DNA of 9,287 bases from Thermoplasmatota archaeon (GTDB taxonomy: Archaea > Thermoplasmatota > Thermoplasmata > Thermoplasmatales > Thermoplasmataceae): positions 1-9,287 of the forward strand of contig JAMCUV010000050.1 of the NCBI GenBank assembly GCA_023379345.1, in the 5' to 3' direction. The notes beneath the pieces are model-generated. The model saw only the letters and a list, made by a program, of their open reading frames with translations. It ran no database searches and was not told the origin of the DNA. The position numbers and the translations under genes were made by a program. Below are positions 1-5,525 of this stretch, piece by piece (position 1 is the stretch's first letter; the number at the start of each line of letters is the position of its first letter).

Positions 1-461
1 TATATGCCTACGATTTCCCTGTATCCCAGACCCTTGTAAAATCTCAGGGCAATGAGATTCTGCGACGGGAATTCGGCAGTGATTATGCTTATCTTCCTCT
101 TCTTCAGTTCCTCGTAACTCCTTGAAATAAGCATCTTTCCCGCGCCTGATCTCCTGAACTCAGGCATTATGTAGAAATCGGTTATTCTTGCCTCCTTCTC
201 AGGAAGGTAATAGCACCTGTCCAGGATATTTATGAGCAGGACTCCAAGTATTTTTCCGCCCCTTTCTGCCAGGAGAGATATGTGCCTCTCTGGGTTTTTT
301 ACGGCTTCCTTAAGGCGATCCTCGGCATCCTTCTTTGCCTTATCTGAGACCACAAATATGGAGTCGAATTCTCCATTCAGCTTCTTTAGCCTCAGTATCA
401 GATCCACAGATCCATCAATATCAGCAGCAAGCATTTCCCTAACCACAATCTTATCTTTCAT
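1..461 (-). CDS. GNAT-family N-acetyltransferase, C-terminus cut by window edge
   Basis: This reads from ATG at 461 leftward off the window; 153 residues are visible with no stop yet. It should transfer an acetyl group from acetyl-CoA to an amine; the substrate is not evident. The acetyl-CoA pyrophosphate-binding motif is visible as R103-R-S-G-A-G108 after the strand ending DFYIMPEF, and the family's C-terminal motif appears as ALRFYKGLGYREI at residues 138-150. GNAT domains are usually 140-170 residues, so only a few residues are probably missing. The start codon overlaps the last 11 bases of the malic enzyme gene in another frame, so it is probably co-transcribed and translationally coupled with it. 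I considered protein N-terminal acetyltransferase (RimI-like), but nothing visible distinguishes it from a small-molecule enzyme. Confidence 0.85.
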   Translation of the reverse strand, partial: MKDKIVVREMLAADIDGSVDLILRLKKLNGEFDSIFVVSDKAKKDAEDRLKEAVKNPERHISLLAERGGKILGVLLINILDRCYYLPEKEARITDFYIMPEFRRSGAGKMLISRSYEELKKRKISIITAEFPSQNLIALRFYKGLGYREIVGI

Positions 462-1794
462 TCTTAATACCTCCAGGCAAATCCCTTATGAGTTTTTCAT
501 CCATCATTTTCAGAAACATATTTCTATTGAATTCTATGAGCTCCTGTGCAGTTTTGTAGAAGCCTTCCCTTGAGTTTGTCTTCCTCGCCAGGCCCATTTC
601 TACAGTTTTTGATGCCACAGCGGACGCAACGCTGGGATAGAGCTCCCAGTCATCCATTGTAGGCACAATATGATCCTCGTCGGGGTTTTTCACGAAATTG
701 GCGATTTCATAAGATGCTGCAACCATGATGTCAAAGTTGACCCCCTTTGCCCTGGCATCAAGAACACCACGAAATACGCCCGGGAACACAAGGCTGTTGT
801 TCACCTGGTTCGGGAAATCTCCTCTACCTGTTGCCACGATCTTTGCTCCTGCTTTCTTTGCTTCTTCCGGCCATATTTCCGGTATGGGGTTAGCCAGTGC
901 GAAGACTATGCCATCGTTGTTCATTGTTTTGATCCATTCCGGCTTGATTGTGCCGGGACCAGGTTTTGATGCAGAAATTATGACATCTGCGCCCTTGAAT
1001 GCCTTTTCAGATGGCCCCTTGAGCCTCTCCGAATTTGTCTGCATTGCAAGCTCATATTTCCAGGGGTTGTTTATCATCAGGCTGTCCATGTCCTCCCTTT
1101 CCGGCTCAAGTATTCCCTTGGAATCAGCCAGTATCATGTTGCCCTTCTTGAAACCGGCCGCAGCCAGGAGATGTGCAGCCGCTATGTTGGCAGCTCCTGA
1201 TCCCAGAAGAACCACTCTTGTATCCTCAATCTTCTTGTTTATCACCCTGAGAGCGTTAATGACTCCTGCAAGCGTGATGCACGCTGTTCCAAGCTGGTCA
1301 TCGTGCCAGGCAGGAATAGAAAGGCTTTTCTGCAGGGTTTCAAGGATATAGAAGCATTTCGGGGATTCTATGTCTTCCAGGTTGAATCCGCCAAAGGTAG
1401 GTTCAAGTGCCTTTGCAACACCTATGAATTCCTCCCTGCTCCCTATCCTTATTGGAACAGGGACGGCATTCACCGCCCCAAGTACATTAAAAATCAGGGA
1501 TTTTCCTTCCATGACTGGCATTGCGGCCTCCGGGCCCACGTTTCCTAGCCCCAGAACCCTCGAACCGTCGGTAAGTATTGCCACCGAATTCCATCTTCCT
1601 GTCAGTTCGAAAGAACTGTCACGATCCTTGGCTATCTTCAGGGAGACTGCAGCAACTCCTGGTGTGTACCAAAAAGAAAAATCCTGCAGGCCCCTGACCG
1701 GGACCTTTGGAAGAACCTGGATTTTACCCTTGTAATATTCGGAATAGGCAATTGCCTCCCTGTTGAATTCCTCTGTCCTGGATATATCATCCAT
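451..1794 (-). CDS. Malic enzyme (malate dehydrogenase, oxaloacetate-decarboxylating)
   Basis: It catalyses oxidative decarboxylation of malate to pyruvate and CO2 with NAD(P)+, in the cytosol. From ATG 1794 the protein has 447 residues, close to the usual 400-450 of short prokaryotic malic enzymes. Motifs in order: YTPGVA (43-48, catalytic Tyr region), LGLGNVG (81-87), MEGK (95-98, catalytic Lys), FNLEDIESPKCF (137-148, metal-binding Glu/Asp), HDDQLGTA (164-171), Rossmann loop GSGAANIA (198-205) and NQVNNSLVFPG (329-339). The frame stays open to an ATG at 1863, but the extra 23 residues (Trp/Cys-rich) do not look like the family, and a TATA-like box lies 27-34 bases upstream of 1794, so I chose 1794. 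Several usually conserved positions differ: His to Leu in HDDQhGTA, and Asn109 where relatives have Asp in 'iDAxPI'. It is followed by the overlapping GNAT gene. NAD versus NADP preference cannot be read with confidence. Confidence 0.93.
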   Translation of the reverse strand: MDDISRTEEFNREAIAYSEYYKGKIQVLPKVPVRGLQDFSFWYTPGVAAVSLKIAKDRDSSFELTGRWNSVAILTDGSRVLGLGNVGPEAAMPVMEGKSLIFNVLGAVNAVPVPIRIGSREEFIGVAKALEPTFGGFNLEDIESPKCFYILETLQKSLSIPAWHDDQLGTACITLAGVINALRVINKKIEDTRVVLLGSGAANIAAAHLLAAAGFKKGNMILADSKGILEPEREDMDSLMINNPWKYELAMQTNSERLKGPSEKAFKGADVIISASKPGPGTIKPEWIKTMNNDGIVFALANPIPEIWPEEAKKAGAKIVATGRGDFPNQVNNSLVFPGVFRGVLDARAKGVNFDIMVAASYEIANFVKNPDEDHIVPTMDDWELYPSVASAVASKTVEMGLARKTNSREGFYKTAQELIEFNRNMFLKMMDEKLIRDLPGGIKNER

Positions 1795-1820
1795 ATTCTC
1801 AATAGGGAAGCCCCAATTTG

Positions 1821-1828
1821 CATATAAG
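1821..1828 (-). promoter_or_regulatory. TATA-like box of malic enzyme
   Basis: On the minus strand this reads CTTATATG, centred about 31 bases upstream of the ATG at 1794. That spacing fits an archaeal TATA box serving a leaderless or nearly leaderless transcript. It also argues against translation starting at 1863, which lies upstream of the box. Confidence 0.4.
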
Positions 1829-1837
1829 GGTGTTCTG

Positions 1838-1847
1838 TTACATGTAA
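1838..1847. promoter_or_regulatory. Perfect 10-bp palindrome, candidate operator
   Basis: TTACATGTAA is its own reverse complement. It sits between the two divergent TATA-like boxes (1821-1828 and 1869-1880), directly upstream of the malic enzyme box. The position and symmetry suggest a binding site for a dimeric regulator of one or both genes. A 10-bp palindrome can arise by chance in a region this long, so the call is tentative. Confidence 0.3.
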
Positions 1848-1868
1848 GAGGTTTCCACCACAATCTGA

Positions 1869-1880
1869 AAAAATATTAAG
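1869..1880 (+). promoter_or_regulatory. TATA-like box of tandem GNAT gene
   Basis: The A/T-rich stretch AAAAATATTAAG is centred about 29 bases upstream of the ATG at 1903, the spacing expected for leaderless archaeal transcription. No convincing ribosome binding site lies before that ATG; GGGG at 1894-1897 is too close and a poor match. Confidence 0.4.
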
Positions 1881-1902
1881 CAATTTTTCCTTAGGGGATA
1901 CC

Positions 1903-2838
1903 ATGGAAATAAGTAATGTCAAGATAGATTGGGCACCTATCCTTGAAGGCCAGATAAAGTACCTGGAAGAGATCTATCCTGATGTTGCCATCAGAGAAAC
2001 ATACCGCGATATTATCGAACGGCTGAATGAAAACAAGATCAAATCCAGGATCATACTTAACGGAATAACTGTTGCAGGCTATGCATTCGTTATGGAGAGC
2101 GCTCTCCTCAATGATAGAATTTACGGATCATTGGGATTCACTGACAGTGCTTTTGCAACGGGCGATAGAGTTCGCAACCTTGTTGAATGGGCAGAGAACA
2201 TTGCAAAGGCCCAGGGGAAGTACCTGATGATCAATGAGATCTTCAGGGCCGAGGATACTTCCGCAAAACTCCTCACTGACAGTGGCTACACAAGGGTGAG
2301 GCGGGACAAGATGGAGATTTCACTGGATGAATTCAACCTCAGGAACGAGAAATTCCCCAAGGAATTTGAGGTGCTGCCCGTGGCAAATACCACATACCAG
2401 GAATATTCAAGAGCAGAGTTTGATGCATACGCCGGAACACCTGACATCATTCTTTTCCACACCACAAGTGAAGCGGACCGTGTTTCCATGGCAAAGACCA
2501 TTTTCAATGGGGCGTATGGTACAATAGTTCCGTCAGCCAGCAACATAGTTCGACATCATGGAAAACTCATTGCGGCAATCTTAGCCACGACGAAGCCAGA
2601 AAAACAGATAACCGGAAGCAGTTCCATGATTGTTGACATCTTTGTGAACAGGGGTTACAGGGGGAACGGGCTCGCAACAACGCTGATGATAAATTCGCTG
2701 AACAGGCTGAAGGATCTTGGATTTGAGACTGCAGAGCTTTGGGTGACAGAGGGCAATGAAGCCGTCCGTATATACGAGAAGCTTGGCTTCAGGCCATCAC
2801 CATCGGCAAAGGAGATCTTCTACTACAGAAAGCCTTAG
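1903..2838 (+). CDS. Tandem GNAT-domain N-acetyltransferase
   Basis: The protein has 311 residues, about twice one GNAT domain. The C-terminal half (roughly 155-311) is a clear GNAT domain: strand IVDIFVNRGY, then the acetyl-CoA motif R253-G-N-G-L-A258, a long helix, and the classic ending NEAVRIYEKLGF (285-296). The N-terminal half (about 1-145) shows a similar order (ITVAGYAFV, a helix from about 85, then TSAKLLTDSGYTRVRRDKMEIS at 119-140) but lacks the R/QxxGxG/A motif, so it looks like a degenerate, possibly structural, GNAT repeat. Tandem GNATs with one inactive half are known, for example mycothiol synthase, but I do not imply that function. The acceptor substrate is unknown. It is transcribed divergently from malic enzyme and converges with the dolichol-kinase-family gene, 12 bases separating the stops. 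Confidence 0.85.
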   Translation: MEISNVKIDWAPILEGQIKYLEEIYPDVAIRETYRDIIERLNENKIKSRIILNGITVAGYAFVMESALLNDRIYGSLGFTDSAFATGDRVRNLVEWAENIAKAQGKYLMINEIFRAEDTSAKLLTDSGYTRVRRDKMEISLDEFNLRNEKFPKEFEVLPVANTTYQEYSRAEFDAYAGTPDIILFHTTSEADRVSMAKTIFNGAYGTIVPSASNIVRHHGKLIAAILATTKPEKQITGSSSMIVDIFVNRGYRGNGLATTLMINSLNRLKDLGFETAELWVTEGNEAVRIYEKLGFRPSPSAKEIFYYRKP

Positions 2839-2839
2839 A

Positions 2840-2851
2840 ACCTGGTCAGGT
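2840..2851. repeat. Short inverted repeat in convergent gene junction
   Basis: ACCTG and CAGGT flank a two-base centre, almost filling the 12-base gap between two convergent stop codons. No T-tract follows on either strand, so it is not a typical archaeal intrinsic terminator. It could be a weak hairpin or chance. Confidence 0.2.
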
Positions 2852-3795
2852 CAGATAATAGAGCCAATTGCACCCAGGATCACCGGCAGAATGAAATTGT
2901 CATCAAATGGATAGTAAGCCATACTTTCCACAACAGCCGATATTATGCCTATGCCAAGGCCAGCAAAGCCTATCATGAAATATCCAAATACGCCTGAGAA
3001 AACAAATATGGCCATGAAGCCGGAAACAGACTTGCGCCTGTTATACGGGATCCTGGGTGAACGTATCTTTATACCGAATAATGTTGCCATGGGATCGCCT
3101 ATTGTTGTGGCGAAAATTATCACTGCCAACACATGTGTGGAATCCACTATTCCCATGGCTATGAGCATTCCGGCCGCAAACCATATTGCACCCATTCCAA
3201 GGGGTGAGGATTGCCTTTCAAGGCTGAATAGTGTTTTTGCAATGGTGCTTGCAGGAAAAAGTGCGTAGTAATTGCCAATGATGTAGAACGGGAAGACAGC
3301 CATGGTGATGGCAATTCTTCCATGGCCCTCGCCCATTATGAGGACCAGAAGAATCATGACGATACCTGCCCCAATCTGTACCAGGTCCCGGGTGATCTCC
3401 CTGTGTTTGTCACTCCCCTTCGATCTGTCATTATCGGCTGCGTAATGGAGGCTCTTCCTGTCCGTAAGCAGAGAAACAGCAGTACCCAGACCCACAGCGA
3501 TGTCAAAGAGTTCCCAATCCACAGCCTGAACCCGCAATGCATAAAGTATGCCACCTATGATGAGAAGGAGCGGCATTATGAAGAAGAATCTCCTGGTATA
3601 TAGCACCCTTGCACTTATAACCGCAATCACAAATACAATTGCAGGCATGAACGTGTGAAAAAGTAAGAATACTGGAGCCGAAAATGCCAAACCAACCAGG
3701 TAAGACATCCAGAATCTTTTAGGCCACTTCAGCAGCGTAAAAAGGGATAGGGAAATCGCTGAGATCAGTGCCACAAGCTCCAGCATGTTCAGCAT
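2851..3795 (-). CDS. Dolichol/phytol kinase-family (CTP-dependent) polyprenol kinase
   Basis: This is a 314-residue polytopic membrane protein resembling the SEC59/DGK1/VTE5 family, which uses CTP to phosphorylate polyprenols, phytol or diacylglycerol. Family signatures in the C-terminal two thirds: HREITRDLVQIGAG after a charged loop (131-144), GDPMATLFG (233-241), basic segment NRRKSVSGF (252-260) corresponding to the family's 'KSxEG', and VES with FDDNFILP near the end (289-304). About four hydrophobic helices (roughly 5-22, 32-47, 50-64, 71-88) precede the charged loop, and further helices follow. In archaea a likely substrate is dolichol for glycan carriers, or an isoprenoid alcohol for lipid recycling; the sequence does not decide. 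ATG 3795 is used because of the TATA-like box 3812-3823; a second ATG at 3786 is nearly as plausible. It ends 12 bases from the convergent GNAT stop. Confidence 0.78.
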   Translation of the reverse strand: MLNMLELVALISAISLSLFTLLKWPKRFWMSYLVGLAFSAPVFLLFHTFMPAIVFVIAVISARVLYTRRFFFIMPLLLIIGGILYALRVQAVDWELFDIAVGLGTAVSLLTDRKSLHYAADNDRSKGSDKHREITRDLVQIGAGIVMILLVLIMGEGHGRIAITMAVFPFYIIGNYYALFPASTIAKTLFSLERQSSPLGMGAIWFAAGMLIAMGIVDSTHVLAVIIFATTIGDPMATLFGIKIRSPRIPYNRRKSVSGFMAIFVFSGVFGYFMIGFAGLGIGIISAVVESMAYYPFDDNFILPVILGAIGSII

Positions 3796-3811
3796 ACGAT
3801 GCTACATATGC

Positions 3812-3823
3812 TTATTTTTATAA
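3812..3823 (-). promoter_or_regulatory. TATA-like box of polyprenol kinase gene
   Basis: The minus strand reads TTATAAAAATAA, with its core centred about 24 bases upstream of ATG 3795 and about 33 upstream of ATG 3786. It lies in the 54-base gap after the small membrane protein gene, so the kinase can be transcribed independently of that gene. Confidence 0.45.
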
Positions 3824-3849
3824 TTAAGTTATTCCATAGTATGGCGCCA

Positions 3850-4167
3850 TCAAAGAAGTGCAATGGCACCTGCTATGATGAGGAGCACAAATGGAACAGC
3901 AAACCAGACACTTCCCAGTGCGATGAGGCCAGCCACGCCAATGACGATCATTATTATGCCGCCATCGTGCTTTCTGGACGAAACCATCAGTGCACCAAAG
4001 AGACCAATCAGGCTGAACAGGAGCACGACGTAAGCAGGTCCAGATAAGCTCGCAACACCCCCAAACAATTTTGATATGTGTGAAATGGCCAAAGCTAGAC
4101 CTGCCAGAACAACACCTATTAGGCCCCCCATAAACCCTATCAACTGTTCAATTTTTCTCTTGGCCAT
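3850..4167 (-). CDS. Small four-helix membrane protein, DUF4064-like
   Basis: The 105-residue product is almost entirely hydrophobic: a short basic N-terminus (AKRK) followed by four predicted membrane helices at roughly 8-28, 44-63, 69-86 and 87-105. A charged turn, SSRKHDGG (63-70), separates helices two and three. The Gly/Ile-rich repeated pattern ending LIIAGAIALL recalls small DUF4064-type membrane proteins, but that resemblance is from general pattern only and the function is unknown. It precedes the polyprenol kinase on the same strand by 54 bases and is divergent from the 189-residue gene at 4264. By the positive-inside rule the N-terminus is probably cytoplasmic. Confidence 0.65.
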   Translation of the reverse strand: MAKRKIEQLIGFMGGLIGVVLAGLALAISHISKLFGGVASLSGPAYVVLLFSLIGLFGALMVSSRKHDGGIIMIVIGVAGLIALGSVWFAVPFVLLIIAGAIALL

Positions 4168-4173
4168 CTTTTT

Positions 4174-4255
4174 AGTTAAGTATCATAATGTATTATTATT
4201 TTCGCTTAACTGTTTATTTTCGATTCCGCATTAAATGATAAAACTAAAAGTTAAG
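4174..4255. repeat. Three copies of heptamer AGTTAAG in divergent promoter region
   Basis: AGTTAAG occurs at 4174-4180 and 4249-4255 on the plus strand and inverted (CTTAACT) at 4205-4211. The outer copies sit 6 and 8 bases from the two divergent start codons (4167 and 4264), where transcription would begin if both genes are nearly leaderless. The arrangement suggests operator sites for a regulator controlling both genes. The same heptamer also occurs once inside the S8e gene, so it is not unique to this region. Confidence 0.3.
4231..4244 (+). promoter_or_regulatory. TATA-like box of 189-residue protein gene
   Basis: TTAAATGATAAAAC lies 20-33 bases upstream of the ATG at 4264, a spacing consistent with a leaderless archaeal transcript. 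It supports choosing the first ATG over the internal one five codons later. Confidence 0.35.
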
Positions 4256-4263
4256 GTATTGGT

Positions 4264-4833
4264 ATGAGTTATCCAACAATGCAGGTTTTAGCTTCTGCGT
4301 CCAGCCTGAGAACGGATGTGAATGGATATAATGTTCCCTCCATTGTGGAAAAATTGAACCAGATAGCCCCTGACATTATTTTCCTGACTGAAAAGGAGGA
4401 CGTGGCAGGAGAACTGGGAACGGCGTTAAGGAAAAAATTAAGATCAAGGATTGTAGATTGCAGCCAGGATCCTGCTCAATTTCTAAAGGTCCGTGAAGAG
4501 TTCTTCAGGAAATCCACAAGCACACCCGAAGCTGCAGTAAAGAAGAATATGATTGATTTGATTGACGACACCATCTACAGTTACCTATCAAACTACTGGA
4601 GAGACTGGGACACTGTAAATTCTGAGGTGACAGATTCCCTGTTCAGAGCAAAGCACAAACTGGTTGAATCCGTATTCTATGAGCTGGAGCAGGGATTCTG
4701 GCATGCACAGAACAAGCTCATCATGGACAGGATTGTGGGCGGGCAACCCACAGGACATTCCATCATAATATCAAGCGTTGAAAGGAGATACTGGCTGATA
4801 GACAGAATCAAGAATCTGATGCCTCAGCTTTAA
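4264..4833 (+). CDS. Uncharacterised 189-residue protein, possibly a divergent TraB/ChaN-like fold
   Basis: I do not recognise this protein. It is soluble by composition, with an N-terminal alpha/beta segment (VLASASSLRTD at 8-18, helix NVPSIVEKLNQIA, strand PDIIFLTEKED at 36-46, then KLRSRIVDCSQ at 58-68), a long helical middle with many Glu/Lys/Trp (about 72-145), and a C-terminal segment KLIMDRIVGGQPTGHSIIIS followed by VERRYWLIDRIKNL. The beginning resembles the TraB/Tiki start 'GTAHvS...v...i...PDvVxvELD' and the end resembles that fold's 'RDxxMaxrI...vvxVvGaxH..GI', but the usual GxxH and ELD residues are absent. That is inference from pattern, not a firm assignment. It ends 63 bases before S8e, possibly in one transcript, though S8e seems to have its own promoter overlapping this stop codon. 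Four Trp and three Cys/His-type residues are scattered, without a metal-site pattern. Confidence 0.8.
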   Translation: MSYPTMQVLASASSLRTDVNGYNVPSIVEKLNQIAPDIIFLTEKEDVAGELGTALRKKLRSRIVDCSQDPAQFLKVREEFFRKSTSTPEAAVKKNMIDLIDDTIYSYLSNYWRDWDTVNSEVTDSLFRAKHKLVESVFYELEQGFWHAQNKLIMDRIVGGQPTGHSIIISSVERRYWLIDRIKNLMPQL

Positions 4834-4838
4834 ATATA
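4829..4838 (+). promoter_or_regulatory. TATA-like box of S8e-SRP19 operon
   Basis: TTTAAATATA overlaps the stop codon of the upstream gene. Transcription would begin near 4860, giving S8e a leader of about 36 bases. This separates expression of the ribosomal gene from the 189-residue gene even if read-through also occurs. Confidence 0.4.
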
Positions 4839-4852
4839 GAATAATAATTTCC

Positions 4853-4890
4853 ATGGGTACAGCCCCATAGAATCGGGGAAAAGCAGTGAT
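4853..4890 (+). promoter_or_regulatory. S8e leader with competing small hairpins and ribosome binding site
   Basis: GTGAT at 4886-4890 matches the archaeal anti-Shine-Dalgarno sequence and lies six bases before the ATG at 4897. Upstream, CCCC (4863-4866) can pair with GGGG (4875-4878) over an eight-base loop, ending seven bases before GTGAT. Alternatively ATGGG (4853-4857) can pair with CCCAT (4864-4868), excluding the first pairing. The ribosome binding site is readable; a regulatory role for the hairpins is inference. Confidence 0.35.
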
Positions 4891-4896
4891 GATTTA

Positions 4897-5274
4897 ATGA
4901 CAATATTTCAGGGAAAAGCTACAAAAAAATTCACAGGCGGAAAGCTTAAAGCCGGAAGAAGCAAGAGAAGATATGAACTTGGTAGAGAACCAACCCTCAC
5001 GAGGATTGGGCCGGAAGCAAGGAAGGTTATGAGAACAATGGGCGGGAATTCAAAATCTGTGCTCATGAGGGCGGAGAAAGCCAATGTCTATAATCCAAAG
5101 GACAGGACAACCAAAAGCGTCCCAATAAAGACAGTTAAGGAGAATCCAGCAAATCCACATTACGTGCAGAGAAACATAATGTCCAGAGGAACTGTTATTC
5201 AGACTGAACTTGGCGATGCCAGAGTGACATCCAGGCCGGGTCAGGATGGGGTTGTTAACGCAGTTCTCCTATGA
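4897..5274 (+). CDS. rps8e: 30S ribosomal protein S8e
   Basis: This archaeal/eukaryotic-type small-subunit ribosomal protein has 125 residues, the normal archaeal length. Recognisable family segments are FTGGKLKAGRSKRRYELGRE near the N-terminus (residues 12-31), a basic middle containing RKVMRTMGGNSKSVLMRA, and NPHYVQRNIMSRGTVIQTELGDARVTSRPGQDG towards the C-terminus with the family's 'RG.vI.T..G.a.VTsRPGQdG' ending. It binds 16S rRNA in the small subunit. The start is fixed by the N-terminus typical of the family and by GTGAT six bases upstream. Its stop overlaps the start of SRP19 by four bases (ATGA), so the two are almost certainly one operon and translationally coupled. Confidence 0.97.
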   Translation: MTIFQGKATKKFTGGKLKAGRSKRRYELGREPTLTRIGPEARKVMRTMGGNSKSVLMRAEKANVYNPKDRTTKSVPIKTVKENPANPHYVQRNIMSRGTVIQTELGDARVTSRPGQDGVVNAVLL

Positions 5275-5525
5275 CCCTGACACTGTACAGCCAGTATTTT
5301 AACCCAAAATCCAGCAGGAGGCTGGGAAGAAGAGTATCTCTTGACGCTGCCAGGAATTTTACCGACAGCAAGCTTGAGGAGATATTGAAGTCCATGAACA
5401 TAAAGTATGAGGTTCGCGATGCCAGATATCCGCGCGTACCGTGGGAAAAGTCCAAGATGTTCATCGTGGAGGCAAATGTAAAAAAATCAACTCTTCTTAG
5501 CCTTATTGAGAGGAAGCTCTCCTGA
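5271..5525 (+). CDS. srp19: Signal recognition particle 19 kDa protein (SRP19)
   Basis: SRP19 binds 7S SRP RNA and promotes loading of SRP54 for co-translational targeting of membrane and secreted proteins. The 84-residue protein is slightly short for archaeal SRP19 (about 90 or more) but complete in pattern: YSQYFNPKSSRRLGRRVSLDAARN corresponds to the family's 'yPayld...t...GRriP...Av', followed by a helix with KLEEILKSMNIKYEV and then the ARYPRVPWEKSKMFIV strand region (family 'K.yPr.w...GrV.V'). Its ATG lies within the S8e stop (ATGA). The last 39 bases overlap the 3' end of priL on the opposite strand. A T-tract follows the stop directly. Confidence 0.93.
   Translation: MTLTLYSQYFNPKSSRRLGRRVSLDAARNFTDSKLEEILKSMNIKYEVRDARYPRVPWEKSKMFIVEANVKKSTLLSLIERKLS
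5480..5486 (-). terminator. T7 tract directly after priL stop
   Basis: On the minus strand the priL stop codon (5489-5487) is followed at once by seven T residues, the form of an archaeal intrinsic terminator. On the plus strand the same bases are coding and specify Lys-Lys near the end of SRP19. Confidence 0.5.

Noticed and set aside
725..1351. Open plus-strand frame of about 208 codons opposite malic enzyme
   Set aside because: It is antisense to a clearly conserved enzyme, has no recognisable domain or promoter, and its Ser/Pro/Ala-rich composition is typical of a shadow frame.
1638..1922. Minus-strand frame of 94 codons overlapping the malic enzyme start, possibly hinting at a frameshift
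   Set aside because: The malic enzyme frame is intact with all motifs in order, so no frameshift is needed; the overlapping frame shows no family resemblance.
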